Shown here piece by piece: positions 46,268-57,859 of a DNA stretch of 64,000 nt (the stretch's first letter is position 1; each line of letters begins with the position of its first letter). Under the pieces are notes generated by a model. The model did no database searches, had not been told where the DNA came from, and was given only the letters and a program-made list of their open reading frames with translations. The DNA is from Chromatium okenii. GTDB lineage: Bacteria; Pseudomonadota; Gammaproteobacteria; Chromatiales; Chromatiaceae. The translations under genes and the position numbers were made by a program. The DNA is taken from contig NZ_PPGH01000035.1 in assembly GCF_002958735.1 (NCBI RefSeq), positions 1-64,000 of the forward strand, given 5' to 3'.

Positions 46268-47683
46268 CTAACTATTCAACCACAGGTGCACGGCGATACT
46301 GGCGGCATAACCGAGCGCAATCGCTGGCATCCATTTGAGATGCCCGAAAAAGGTGTAAGCGCCGCGAGCCTGTCCCATCAGCGCCACGCCCGCTGCCGAG
46401 CCAATCGACAGCAATGAACCGCCCACGCCAGCCGTGAGCGTGACCAATAACCACTGCGTTTCGTCCATATTCGGATTCATGGTCAGCACCGCAAACATCA
46501 CTGGAATGTTATCGACAATCGCCGACAGCAACCCGACGGTAATGTTGGCCAGCGTCGCGCCCCACTGGGAATAGATGACATCTGACGCCAGCGCCAGATA
46601 ACCCAACTGCCCCAGCCCGCCGACGCACAAAATCACGCCGTAGAAAAACAGCAGCGTGTCCCATTCCGCCCGCGCCACCTGATTAAACACATCAAATGGC
46701 GTCATCTCGCCAACCAACGCGACTTGATGGGCATGTCCGCGTTGATGACTGCGACGCAGATAAAACCCGAACAGTTGCAGATAACCCAAACCGGTCAACA
46801 TTCCCAACACTGGCGGCAGATGCAGGAAGTTGTGGAAACTCACTGCCGTGATAATCGTTAATAAAAACAACGCAATCATCCGCCGTGCACCGCGCTGCAT
46901 CGGCACAATTTCAGTGCTCGCAGCGGGTTTGAGGTTCGGAATGGCGAAGTGCATCAGCAGTGCTGGAATCAAGAAATTCACGACCGCTGGCACGAACAGC
47001 TTGAAAAAAGTGAAAAAATCAACGATTCCGCGCTGCCACACCATCAGCGTGGTGATGTCACCAAACGGACTAAATGCACCGCCAGCATTCGCAGCGACCA
47101 CGATATTGATGCAGGCCAGCATGACAAAACGCCGGTTGTCACCGCCGACTGCCAGTACCACCGCACACATCAATAGTGCCGTCGTCAAATTGTCGGCAAT
47201 TGGCGAAATCAGAAATGCCAGCACTCCGGTCATCCAAAACAGCGCCCGAAAATCAAATCCTTTGCGAATCAACCAACTCCGCAGCGCATCGAACACCCGT
47301 CGCTCTTCAAGGGCGTTGATGTAGGTCATCGCCACCAGCAAAAACAGCATCAACTCCGAGTATTCCAGCAGGTTATGCCGCGCTGCTGCTTCGACCAACG
47401 CCGACTGACCGTTTTGGGCGTAAACATACGCAATCAGACACCAAATGACGCCGGCAGCGATGATGACCGGCTTGGATTTGCGCAAATGCACAAATTCTTC
47501 TGCCATGACAAATAGATACGCTAACGCAAAGATCACCAGTGCCAAATAACCCACTGGGTGCGCAGTCAAATCAGGTGCGCCGGTGAGCGTCGCGGCCACT
47601 GTGGTTAACGGCAATAAACACAATGCAATCAAACTGATAATGCAAGCAGTCATCGTTTTGAACCTCACCGGCTGAACTTCCAT
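46268..47683 (-). CDS. nhaD: Na+/H+ antiporter NhaD
   Basis: The 471-residue protein has a signal-like start and about 12 hydrophobic helices. NhaD family motifs are LLVAMTYINALEERRVFDAL, FLISPIADNLTTALLMCAVV, NAGGAFSPFGDITTLMVW and VDNIPVMFAVLTM. It exchanges cytoplasmic Na+ for H+. The ATG at 47683 follows directly on the TGA of the ankyrin gene, which supports this start through translational coupling. Confidence 0.9.
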   Translation of the reverse strand: MEVQPVRFKTMTACIISLIALCLLPLTTVAATLTGAPDLTAHPVGYLALVIFALAYLFVMAEEFVHLRKSKPVIIAAGVIWCLIAYVYAQNGQSALVEAAARHNLLEYSELMLFLLVAMTYINALEERRVFDALRSWLIRKGFDFRALFWMTGVLAFLISPIADNLTTALLMCAVVLAVGGDNRRFVMLACINIVVAANAGGAFSPFGDITTLMVWQRGIVDFFTFFKLFVPAVVNFLIPALLMHFAIPNLKPAASTEIVPMQRGARRMIALFLLTIITAVSFHNFLHLPPVLGMLTGLGYLQLFGFYLRRSHQRGHAHQVALVGEMTPFDVFNQVARAEWDTLLFFYGVILCVGGLGQLGYLALASDVIYSQWGATLANITVGLLSAIVDNIPVMFAVLTMNPNMDETQWLLVTLTAGVGGSLLSIGSAAGVALMGQARGAYTFFGHLKWMPAIALGYAASIAVHLWLNS

Positions 47684-48256
47684 TCAACTCGCTTGCAGCA
47701 ACGCCACGACTGCGGCATGACCGCCTTCAGTCGCCCACTGCAACGCAGTTTTGCCACCAAAATCTTTCAAAGTGCGATCCGCGTGATGACGCAGCAGCGT
47801 TTCTACTGTTTTGGTATGACCTTGTTTTGCCGACCAAATCAGCGCCGTCCAGCCTTCAGTGGATTCTTGATGATCGACCATCGCGCCGCGCTGCAACAGC
47901 AAATCCACAGCAGTCGCGTGATTGTTGGAAGCAGCCAACATCATCGCGGTGTAACCACCTTTATCCACTGCGTCAATTTTCGCGCCCGCATCGAGCAGCC
48001 GTGCTACGACTGGCGTGTGTCCGTACAGCGCCGCTTTCATCAAGGGCGTCCAGTTGCAACTATCGCGCACATCGGGCTGGCGCTGAGTCGAAAGCAGTTG
48101 ATTAATTCCCGTTAAATCGCCCGCTGCTGCTAAATCAAGCATTTCTTCACTCGCATTCGCGTTAGTCGCTGTAGCGGTTTGCTCAGATTCCGAAGAGTTG
48201 CAGGCAACAAGACCGCTTATAAGAATGGCATAAGCGATGGTGTAAGAGATTTTCAT
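47684..48256 (-). CDS. Ankyrin-repeat lipoprotein
   Basis: The 190-residue protein has a signal peptide with lipobox LVAC and four to five ankyrin repeats (CNWTPLMKAALYGHTPVVAR, GGYTAMMLAASNNHATAVDL, GWTALIWSAKQGHTKTVETL, GKTALQWATEGGHAAVVAL). It should be a periplasmic, lipid-anchored protein-binding scaffold. The ATG at 48256 is used because the frame 12 codons longer lacks a signal sequence. It runs directly into nhaD. Confidence 0.85.
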   Translation of the reverse strand: MKISYTIAYAILISGLVACNSSESEQTATATNANASEEMLDLAAAGDLTGINQLLSTQRQPDVRDSCNWTPLMKAALYGHTPVVARLLDAGAKIDAVDKGGYTAMMLAASNNHATAVDLLLQRGAMVDHQESTEGWTALIWSAKQGHTKTVETLLRHHADRTLKDFGGKTALQWATEGGHAAVVALLQAS

Positions 48257-48294
48257 GCGCGTTGTTTTCTCTAATGAAGACAAATGGATCACCG

Positions 48295-49682
48295 TTATAA
48301 CAGGCTCTTACAGCTTCCCTTTTGACATTTCACAAGCACGCTATCGGTGCCAACACAGGGCACTTTATGGATTTCGCCATCTTTGCGCGATTCAATCAAA
48401 TTGGTGCCTTTACTGCCGACTTTGCAACCGCGCTGCTTCGCGTATGCCTCAGCCTGCGCCGCAAAACTGACCGAGCTGGTGAGTGCTGATTTTGGTTTAG
48501 GCAGTTCCATCATGTTGTTGGCTTTGGCAACGGGTTTAGTCACGACAGGTGCGGGTTTTGCTGCTGGTTTCGATGTTGTTGATTTATCTGGTGATTTAGC
48601 AGAGGCAGTCGCTGCAACTTTGGCAACTGGCGCGGGCGCAGGTTTTGCTGCGGCAACTGGTTTTGCGGACGGTGCTGTTTTTGCCACAGTTTTTGATGAT
48701 GCAGGTACGGGTTTTGGAGCAGATGACGCAGCAGTTGCTGCGAGTTTAGGTGCGGGTTTTGCCGCAGGCGGAGTCACGACCGTTGTCGCTGGCGCGGATT
48801 TTGTCGCAACGACTGGCTTTGCGGGCGCTGGAGTCACTTTTGCCACGCTCGGCGGAGTCGCTGATTTAACAACCGCAGCAGGCGGTAGATTCGGTTTAGG
48901 AGCCGGTGGCGGTGCAACTTGCATCACTGGTGCTGGCGGCGACACAGGACGCACTGGCGGTCGGGCAACTGGAGTCATGTCCGGTTCAACCGTTTCATCA
49001 GACTCCGCAGATGCTTCGTCTGCGGTAGCCACTGAGGAAACAACGGGCTGGGCTGGCTGACTGGGTTCTCGAATCGTGCGACTTTCGACTGGCGGCGCAT
49101 CCTTTGCCCACGCATCTTTGAATCCTTCCGCAGGTGGAGTGGCGCGAGCCAATCGACTGCGATTTTCTGCCCAAGATTCACGCAGTGACGACAGCGATTC
49201 GGTCAACGCAGCGTGAAGATTTTCAGTGTAATCAGTGCGCTGGGCGGGTTTGTCGCTGATCGCAGGAGCGACTAATTCGGCTTTGGTCGCCACCTTAGTT
49301 CCGCCACCCTGTTCCACAAAATAAGACGTGATTTCAAGCACTGCGCCGGGTTTGAATTTGGCATCTGCTGCAAGATCAGCAAGCGCATTAGCATCGAGCT
49401 GGCGCTGCACGATGAAACGATCTTCCGTTGAACGACTGATGACCAGCCTTTGCTGCGTGCCGCACCCATCGCGACCGATTTCGCTTCAGCGCGGGGCGCA
49501 TTCGACAGCACAATTTGCGGAAATGCCTCAAGATTCATCGCCTCGGCAGCAATCTCATCTGTGCGCACATTTTTGGCATTCCCCGCACAGCCGCTCAGAT
49601 TTGCGCCAAGTAGTGCCAAACCACAAATCACGGCAAGTAAACGCACATTCACCCCAAATTCCTCATCCCAGTTCATCATCAA
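48295..49682 (-). CDS. Proline/alanine/lysine-rich lipoprotein (one frameshift)
   Basis: The N-terminus (ICGLALLGANLSGCAG) is a lipoprotein signal. A short folded part follows (RAEAKSVAMGAARSKGW). The frame then shifts near 49440 and continues RFIVQRQLDANALADLA and ITSYFVEQGGGTK. The middle 200 residues are low-complexity, rich in Pro, Ala, Lys and Val. A small C-terminal domain with cysteines (EAYAKQRGCKVGSKGTNLI, VPCVGTDSVLVKCQKG) ends the protein. Possibly a DUF2242-like envelope lipoprotein whose linker spans the periplasm. The plus-strand frame across it is a shadow. Confidence 0.7.
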
Positions 49683-49840
49683 AAATCAGCGACGCATCGC
49701 AGCAGGTCGCGCCCAGAAAAGTCTTCAGTTGCTGAATGTTAGCATAGCCATTTGCGTTCAATTCTGGCAGAGGCAGCGCAGTGCGCAGCAACGATCACTT
49801 GAGGATAACGCCAACAACCTTTACAATTCCGCGCTTATTC

Positions 49841-49916
<76 letters not shown>

Positions 49917-49922
49917 ACATGA

Positions 49923-49960
49923 AAAGGCGGTTATGGTTGTTACCATAACCGCCTTTTTTT
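49923..49960 (+). terminator. Rho-independent terminator after tRNA-Thr
   Basis: GGCGGTTATGGT (49926-49937) and ACCATAACCGCC (49942-49953) form a 12-bp perfect stem with a four-base loop, followed by seven T residues. It starts 7 nt after the tRNA. Confidence 0.95.
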
Positions 49961-49998
49961 CGTCTCGTATTTCTCTCACCAACGCAGGTCATGTCTCC

Positions 49999-51510
<1,512 letters not shown>

Positions 51511-51511
51511 A

Positions 51512-52963
51512 ATGGAAACTTGGGTCATTGCAAATCTTGCCCCGATGATGTTTACCGCATTGGTGCTGTTTTTACTCATTGGTTATCCAGTCGCTTTTTC
51601 ATTGGCAGCAGTCGGAATACTCTTCGGATGGATCGGCATTGAATTTGGCTTATTAACACCAGCACTATTGCAAGCATTACCCGATCGTGTATTCGGCATC
51701 ATGCGCAACGAAATTCTATTAGCCATTCCTTTTTTTACGTTTATGGGCTTGATTTTAGAACGCAGCGGAATGGCAGAAGAATTACTCGACACTGTGGGGC
51801 AAATGTTCGGCAGTATTCGCGGCGGTTTAGCGTATGCCGTGATTATTGTTGGCGCATTGCTGGCAGCAACTACCGGCGTCGTTGCGGCATCAGTCATCGC
51901 AATGGGTTTAATTTCATTGCCAATTATGTTGCGCTACGGCTATCACGCACCGTTTGCAACCGGCGTTATTACCGCCAGCGGCACGCTCGCGCAAATCATT
52001 CCACCATCATTAGTATTAATTGTGATGGCCGACGTATTGGGGCGCTCAGTCGGTGCGATGTATCAGGGCGCATTATTGCCCGGATTGCTGTTAACTGCGT
52101 GTTATTTAATTTATGTTTTTGGCGTGACGGTATGGCGACCAAATCACGCACCAGCATTGCCATTAGCAGCACGAACGCTGCATGGTTGGGCGCTGGCAGT
52201 GCGCGTATTAATTGCGTTAATACCGCCGTTAGCCCTGATTTTTCTCGTATTAGGAACAATTTTCATTGGCTGGGCAACACCAACTGAAGGCGGCGCAATG
52301 GGTGCAGTGGGTGCATTGTTATTAGCGATCATTAAACGACGACTCAATTTAGAAGTTTTAATTCAATCATTGACGGCGACTGCAAAAATCACCAGCTTTG
52401 TCGTGTTTATTTTAATTGGATCAAGTGTGTTTAGTCTGACTTTTCGCGGGATTAACGGCGATTTATGGGTTGAGCAATTATTGACTGGCTTGCCGGGTGG
52501 TGCGCTGGGTTTTTTAATTGTCGTGAATCTGTTGGTTTTTGTGCTTGCATTCTTTCTCGATTTCTTTGAGATTGCATTTATTATTCTGCCACTGCTCGCG
52601 CCCGTTGCCGCTAAATTGGGCATTGATTTAGTGTGGTTTGGCGTGTTATTGGGTGTGAATATGCAAACCAGTTTCATGCACCCACCATTTGGATTTGCAC
52701 TATTTTATTTGCGCTCAGTTGCACCGCCGCAGGTGCGTACTGTAGATATTTATTGGGGCGCAGTGCCTTTCCTCGTCATTCAAATCATCATGGTTATTCT
52801 CATCATTACTTTTCCGCAAATCGTGAGTTGGGGTTTAGATGCTTCAACCACAATGACTACACCAGTTGAAATCACCGTGCCGGAGCAAAGCGGATCAACG
52901 TTATTGAATAGCGATGATTTTGGCAATTTGTTTAGTCCGCCAGAACAACCAACACAGCAGTAA
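51512..52963 (+). CDS. TRAP transporter large permease (DctM)
   Basis: The 483-residue DctM-type permease has about 12 helices and the conserved FMGLILERSGMAEELLD, VVAASVIAMGLISLP, IIPPSLVLIVMAD and FIGWATPTEGGAMGA. It should use an ion gradient to import an organic anion delivered by a periplasmic protein. A one-base gap separates it from dctQ. No DctP gene is present nearby. The C-terminal 40 residues are hydrophilic and rich in Thr, Ser and Pro. Confidence 0.92.
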   Translation: METWVIANLAPMMFTALVLFLLIGYPVAFSLAAVGILFGWIGIEFGLLTPALLQALPDRVFGIMRNEILLAIPFFTFMGLILERSGMAEELLDTVGQMFGSIRGGLAYAVIIVGALLAATTGVVAASVIAMGLISLPIMLRYGYHAPFATGVITASGTLAQIIPPSLVLIVMADVLGRSVGAMYQGALLPGLLLTACYLIYVFGVTVWRPNHAPALPLAARTLHGWALAVRVLIALIPPLALIFLVLGTIFIGWATPTEGGAMGAVGALLLAIIKRRLNLEVLIQSLTATAKITSFVVFILIGSSVFSLTFRGINGDLWVEQLLTGLPGGALGFLIVVNLLVFVLAFFLDFFEIAFIILPLLAPVAAKLGIDLVWFGVLLGVNMQTSFMHPPFGFALFYLRSVAPPQVRTVDIYWGAVPFLVIQIIMVILIITFPQIVSWGLDASTTMTTPVEITVPEQSGSTLLNSDDFGNLFSPPEQPTQQ

Positions 52964-52969
52964 TGTGCA

Positions 52970-54523
52970 ATGAAGAAAAATAAATTGGCTAGAAACGCAT
53001 CGCCAAAACGTGATGCGTTAACAACATTTCAACCGTTAAGCGGCAAGGTTAATCAACAATTACCAAATGCGTTTGCAGTGCTGCCACTGTTAATTGCAAT
53101 GGGGATTGTGCCGCTGATTGTCTTGTTAAAAGTGATTCCAATTCCGCCGGATTACCAACAATTTTGGATCACGGAATACGTTTTCGATTTCTTTTCATAT
53201 TATAAAGCGCAAATAATCATTTTTTGCGCAGGGTTTATTTTAGTCAATGCGTTAATAATAAATCATTTGGGTCAATTACCGCGCCGACAGTTCAGACTTA
53301 AAATTCCGCTCATGATTTACGCAATGATGATCGTGTTCAGCACACTATTTTCTGCGCATCATCCAATTGCATTTAGCGGTTTTTTTGAACGTTATGAAGG
53401 TATGTGGGTTTTGCTATCCTATTTGATTTTAATGCTCGGAGCCTATCTTTTTATCAGCACACTAAAACAACTGTGGTTAATTCTCGGAGTATGGTTAGCA
53501 GCACTCTGTATTATTTCTATCATTGGCTTATTCCAATTCATTGGCGTTGACATTTTTCAAACCACTGCGGGGCGGTTTTTAATTTTGCCCAGCCAATACC
53601 AGAGTATTGCAAATAGTTTAGATTTTAATTTTCCAAAGTATTGGATTTACGCAACGCTCTATAATCCCAATAATGTCGCCAGCATGATGGCGCTTGCTTT
53701 GCCAATGACTGCCGTCTGTTTTTTTCTTTCTCAATCGAAAATTCGCCGCATTGGATTTGGTGTATTAACAGGATTATTTGCGCTGGTGCTGGCAGGCACT
53801 CATGCGCGAGGCGGATGGATTGCTGTCATTTGTGCTGCGCTTTTATTGTTTGGCGTTTTCATGCGGCATGACTTATTGCGCTATTGGAAATGGTTGAGCG
53901 CATTGAGTTTGGTTGCAGTGATAGCGTTTGCAGTGCTGATTTTCTGGGGAGTGCAGCGGGCAAATACTGTCACCTTAGATCAACATCATGCTGATTATTC
54001 AATACAAGTTGCGCCAGAACATTTGAGTGAACGCCTCATTCGTCATTATGGAACGCTGGGATCGGGAAGGCTGTATATTTGGATTAGATCACTGCAAATG
54101 GCGAGAGAAACTGTTTTATTGGGACGCGGACCAGATACCTTTGCGCTGTATTTTCCAAATCAGGATAGCTATAAACGCTTTTTTAATCAGCCAGAGGCTT
54201 TTGTTGATAAGCCTCACAATCTGTATATTCAAACATGGTTAAATCTCGGTGGTTTGGCAACCTGCGCATTTTTGGCAATGATTATTTTACACGCAGTGCG
54301 CACTTTTCAGTTATTAACTAAGGCGCAGCCAAGCGGTGAATTTTATATGTTATCATCTGGACTGTATGCAGGTTGGTTTGCCTATCTTGTTGCAGCGATG
54401 TTTTATGATAGCGTGGTATCAGTTGCGCCTGCATTTTGGATTATTTTCGGTTTGAGTTTGGCAGTTAATCATCAATTAGACAGCGCGATCAAGTCAGAGA
54501 ATCCCGCTGCACTTTCCATCTAA
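52970..54523 (+). CDS. O-antigen ligase/polymerase family membrane protein
   Basis: The 517-residue protein has about 10-12 membrane helices and the Wzy_C/O-antigen-ligase features [31 protein letters not shown] and [16 protein letters not shown] in the periplasmic loop. Such proteins ligate polysaccharide to lipid A or polymerise glycan units. No other polysaccharide gene is adjacent, so the substrate is open. It follows dctM by 6 nt. Confidence 0.87.
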   Translation: MKKNKLARNASPKRDALTTFQPLSGKVNQQLPNAFAVLPLLIAMGIVPLIVLLKVIPIPPDYQQFWITEYVFDFFSYYKAQIIIFCAGFILVNALIINHLGQLPRRQFRLKIPLMIYAMMIVFSTLFSAHHPIAFSGFFERYEGMWVLLSYLILMLGAYLFISTLKQLWLILGVWLAALCIISIIGLFQFIGVDIFQTTAGRFLILPSQYQSIANSLDFNFPKYWIYATLYNPNNVASMMALALPMTAVCFFLSQSKIRRIGFGVLTGLFALVLAGTHARGGWIAVICAALLLFGVFMRHDLLRYWKWLSALSLVAVIAFAVLIFWGVQRANTVTLDQHHADYSIQVAPEHLSERLIRHYGTLGSGRLYIWIRSLQMARETVLLGRGPDTFALYFPNQDSYKRFFNQPEAFVDKPHNLYIQTWLNLGGLATCAFLAMIILHAVRTFQLLTKAQPSGEFYMLSSGLYAGWFAYLVAAMFYDSVVSVAPAFWIIFGLSLAVNHQLDSAIKSENPAALSI

Positions 54524-54554
54524 CAATGTATTCACCATTAACCGGGCATTAAAT

Positions 54555-56225
54555 ATGAATAACGAACTCTATTATGGCGATAATCTGGAAGTGCTGCGCA
54601 ACAAGATTGAAAAAAACAGCATTGATTTGTGTTATATCGATCCGCCGTTTAATTCTAAACGCAATTATTTCCAGATTTATACCAATGTCGGTAAGGAAGA
54701 TCAGGCGCAAGCACAGGCATTTATTGATACTTGGACGTGGAACATGCTGGCAGAACAAGCCTTGCGTGAAATTAGCTGCAATGAAAATGGGCGCTATACC
54801 ACGCAAACGGTTGATTTAATGAAAGGGCTTCATGCGGTATTGGGCACTGGCGGTTTGCTGTCTTATTTACTCAGCATGACGCAGCGGGTGAATGAAATTC
54901 AGCGCGTATTGAAACCGACCGGCAGCTTTTATTTACACTGCGATCCCACTGCATCGCATTATTTGAAATTGATTTTAGATAGCGTGTTTTGTCCGCGTGG
55001 TGGGGATTATGTGAATGAAATTAGTTGGAGAAGAACAAATACGAAGAACGACTACAAACAGGGTGCGCAAAATTGGGGTAGAGTTAGAGATGTTATTTTT
55101 ACCTATACTAAAAACGCGAATTTGAAAAGAACTTTTAACCAACAATTTACCAAATATAGTGATGACTATTTAGAGAAATTTTATAAACACCAAGATGTAG
55201 ATGGAAGACGATATACGCTTAGTGATCTTGCTGCTCCTGGTGCTGGGAGTCGTGGACATCCAAGTTATGAATTTATGGGAGTCACTAGATTCTGGCGATA
55301 TAACAAGGAAAAAATGGAGCTGCTGTTACAAGAGGGAAGAATCATTCAGAGCAAACACGGAGCTGTGCCTAGATATAAACGCTACTTGGATGAAATGAGT
55401 GGTGTATCTATTTGTGATGACTGGGGCGATATACCTTCAATTCAAGCTCAATCTAAAGAACGCCTCGGTTATCCCACGCAAAAACCAGAAGCATTATTAG
55501 AGCGCATTATTCAAGCCAGCAGCAATGAAGGCGATGTGATTTTAGATGCTTATTGCGGTTGCGGCACGACCGTTGCCGTTGCGCAGCGATTAAAACGCCA
55601 ATGGATTGGTATTGATATTACTTACCAAAGCATTGCCGTTATTCTTAAACGAATGACAGAAAAGTTTGGCGCTGAAATCGCAGATGCAATCACGTTATCT
55701 GGTATTCCGAAAGATATGGCATCGGCGCAGGCGTTGGCACTCAAAAAAGATGATCGACTGCGCAAAGAATTCGAGAAGTGGGCGGTGTTGACCTATACCA
55801 ATAATCAGGCAGCGATCAATGAAAAGAAGGGCGCAGATAAAGGAATTGACGGCGTTGCTTATATTATCACTGGAAATCATAGCAGTGAAAAAGTCGTGTT
55901 TCAGGTGAAATCAGGCAAGGTGGGGCGTGGTGATATTGCTAAATTGAGAGGCGATCAAGCGCGAGAACAGGCAGTGATGGCATTTTTAATTACGCTCAAT
56001 GATCCAACCAAAGATATGCTTGATGAAGCATTAGCGGCTGGCATTTATCATTATCCATTGCTACGTCGTGATTATCCCTGTATTCAAATTGTCACCATCC
56101 GCGATATGCTTGAACAAAAACAGTTGTTTGATTTTCCGCATAAGCACGATGTTTTGAAAACATCAGATTTGGTCATTGAAGATACGCAAAAAGAATTATC
56201 GTTAGATGAAAGCGACGAGGAATAA
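54555..56225 (+). CDS. DNA methyltransferase fused to a Mrr-like endonuclease domain
   Basis: The 556-residue protein joins a beta-class N6-adenine or N4-cytosine methyltransferase to a nuclease-like tail. The catalytic motif [13 protein letters not shown] is near residue 30, and the AdoMet motif [20 protein letters not shown] is near 330. The C-terminal 170 residues ([31 protein letters not shown]) have the D...QxK arrangement of Mrr-type PD-(D/E)xK domains. It may be a single-chain restriction-modification enzyme or an orphan methylase. No separate specificity subunit is adjacent. A convergent terminator follows. Confidence 0.87.
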   Translation: MNNELYYGDNLEVLRNKIEKNSIDLCYIDPPFNSKRNYFQIYTNVGKEDQAQAQAFIDTWTWNMLAEQALREISCNENGRYTTQTVDLMKGLHAVLGTGGLLSYLLSMTQRVNEIQRVLKPTGSFYLHCDPTASHYLKLILDSVFCPRGGDYVNEISWRRTNTKNDYKQGAQNWGRVRDVIFTYTKNANLKRTFNQQFTKYSDDYLEKFYKHQDVDGRRYTLSDLAAPGAGSRGHPSYEFMGVTRFWRYNKEKMELLLQEGRIIQSKHGAVPRYKRYLDEMSGVSICDDWGDIPSIQAQSKERLGYPTQKPEALLERIIQASSNEGDVILDAYCGCGTTVAVAQRLKRQWIGIDITYQSIAVILKRMTEKFGAEIADAITLSGIPKDMASAQALALKKDDRLRKEFEKWAVLTYTNNQAAINEKKGADKGIDGVAYIITGNHSSEKVVFQVKSGKVGRGDIAKLRGDQAREQAVMAFLITLNDPTKDMLDEALAAGIYHYPLLRRDYPCIQIVTIRDMLEQKQLFDFPHKHDVLKTSDLVIEDTQKELSLDESDEE

Positions 56226-56228
56226 AAA

Positions 56229-56256
56229 ACGCTGGCGGTTTATTAACCGCCAGCGT
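56229..56256. terminator. Bidirectional terminator between convergent genes
   Basis: ACGCTGGCGGTT (56229-56240) pairs perfectly with AACCGCCAGCGT (56245-56256) around TATT. A-rich sequence on the left and T-rich sequence on the right fit termination of both the methyltransferase gene and the convergent DUF2202 gene. Confidence 0.85.
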
Positions 56257-56277
56257 GATTATTTCATTCGTTCTGCA

Positions 56278-57006
56278 TTAACGCCGCGAGCCATTTGCTC
56301 CATGAGCGCCAGCACCTGTGCCATTACCCGCGCCAGCTCCATCGCGTGGACCGCCGCGTTCCATCGGTGCGCTGACAATCTCATCCACTGCGTCCTGCGT
56401 CAGGTGTTGCGCGACGTAAGCATCGCCACCTTGCCGTTCAATTTCTGCCACAAAAGCGCGAAGATGATTGCGTGAGCCGCGCAGCAAATGACCGTAAACC
56501 TGTTGTAAATCAACGTTTTCAGTCGCAGCAATCGCCTCTTCCAGATCAGCAATATCTACTTCTTCAATCAACGCGCCGACGTTTAGCGCCGCCAATAACG
56601 TCGCTTCGCCCTTCACCGTCAAATCGTTATAAAGCTGTTGCAGCGCAGTATTCGCAAACACGCCGTTGACGGTCGGATCAGAAATATCGGCCACGCCGTA
56701 ACGATCCATTTGCAGTTTGATCGCGTCCATATGTTGTTGTTCTGATTGCGCAATTCCGGCAAACGGCGGTGCATTCCACAGCGTATCAAATTGCAAATAC
56801 ACATCACGCGCCACCCGCTCTTCTTCACGCATAAACACCAGCGTTGCGCTTTCGTCTGCGCTCAATGTCGTGGTGACGGGCTGAACTGTGGGCTGAACCG
56901 GCGGCGTGGTTGGCGCAGCGCCGCGTCCGTTGCCAGCAAATGCGGCAGGCGTAGCGGTCAACAGAGCGGTCAGCGCGATCGGCAGTAAACGGGATGCAGT
57001 GGACAT
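56278..57006 (-). CDS. DUF2202 ferritin-like secreted protein
   Basis: The 242-residue protein starts with a signal peptide (ALTALLTATPAAFAG) and a proline/threonine linker. It has a DUF2202 four-helix domain: LVFMREEERVARDVYLQFD, IAQSEQQHMDAIKLQMDRYG, LLRGSRNHLRAFVAEIER. The EE and ExxH patterns resemble metal sites of ferritin-like folds. The C-terminus is glycine-rich. Exported; function unknown. Confidence 0.85.
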   Translation of the reverse strand: MSTASRLLPIALTALLTATPAAFAGNGRGAAPTTPPVQPTVQPVTTTLSADESATLVFMREEERVARDVYLQFDTLWNAPPFAGIAQSEQQHMDAIKLQMDRYGVADISDPTVNGVFANTALQQLYNDLTVKGEATLLAALNVGALIEEVDIADLEEAIAATENVDLQQVYGHLLRGSRNHLRAFVAEIERQGGDAYVAQHLTQDAVDEIVSAPMERGGPRDGAGAGNGTGAGAHGANGSRR

Positions 57007-57193
57007 GACGATTTCCTCGTTGATGAATGAACACAGGGTTGTTGCTCATTCAGTTGCACGAGTGATGCCAAGTTTTTAATGCAGTTAAATCAAGTGGTTG
57101 GTTCAAAAACGCGGCGGGCAGTTCGACAACAGCGGTTGCGGTTCGACAAAACTGTCGAAATTGGCGGCTGAACGCACCAGCCGCCAAACCGAT

Positions 57194-57790
57194 TTATTGC
57201 GGCGCTGGCGCATCCGCCACCAGCGTGATGACAAAAGTGACTGGCACTGCCGAACTGATGGCGCTTAAACCGGCTAATTGACGCAGCTTTTCAACGCCTT
57301 CGGTCATTCCAAACTTGGCGGCATCGACAATCAGCGGCTTCACATTCGCCACCATCACCGTTTGCGCATTCACTCGCGCCACTTGCAGCGCCAGCGTCAA
57401 CGGCTGCGCCAGCCCGTGCAGCAGCAGCGTTCCTTCCGCATTGATTGACGCGATGCTGCCGACCGCCAAATTTGCCAGTTGCTGCGGATCAATCTGCGCC
57501 CGCAACACCGCTTCCTGATAATTGGTCGTTTCAAATAAAAACTGGCGCATCCGCTCATTGCGAATAGGAATCAGCGTTTCGACGCTATCGAGCGCCAGCC
57601 GCATCGTCACCTGACCAGCGTCAGTCACGCGCCCTTCGATTTTGCCGAACGTGTTGATTTCCGCCACGTTATTGGCTTTGATCGACACAAAATTGAGCTG
57701 AGACCGCGCTGGGTCAAGCGTCCAATCCGCGTGAGCGGCTGGCGCGAGCAGGAATCCAAATAATAAACAAGGCAGTAATGGATGACGCAT
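57194..57790 (-). CDS. YceI-family periplasmic protein
   Basis: The 198-residue protein has a cleavable signal peptide (LLFGFLLAPAAHA) and a YceI lipocalin-like beta barrel: WTLDPARSQLNFVSIKAN, GQVTMRLALDSVETLIPIRN and RMRQFLFETTNYQEAVLRA. The family binds isoprenoid-type lipids in the periplasm. The ligand here is unknown. Confidence 0.88.
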   Translation of the reverse strand: MRHPLLPCLLFGFLLAPAAHADWTLDPARSQLNFVSIKANNVAEINTFGKIEGRVTDAGQVTMRLALDSVETLIPIRNERMRQFLFETTNYQEAVLRAQIDPQQLANLAVGSIASINAEGTLLLHGLAQPLTLALQVARVNAQTVMVANVKPLIVDAAKFGMTEGVEKLRQLAGLSAISSAVPVTFVITLVADAPAPQ

Positions 57791-57859
57791 CGAAAGCTCC
57801 AGAAAGATAAATGGTTGAGCAGAGAAACTGGTCGCAAAAATTCCAGAAACAAGCGCGAA

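Noticed and set aside
48347..49060. Long open plus-strand frame of 237 codons rich in Ala, Gly and Thr
   Set aside because: It lies opposite the proline/alanine/lysine-rich lipoprotein; repetitive codons keep the reverse frame open. No start signal or family match.
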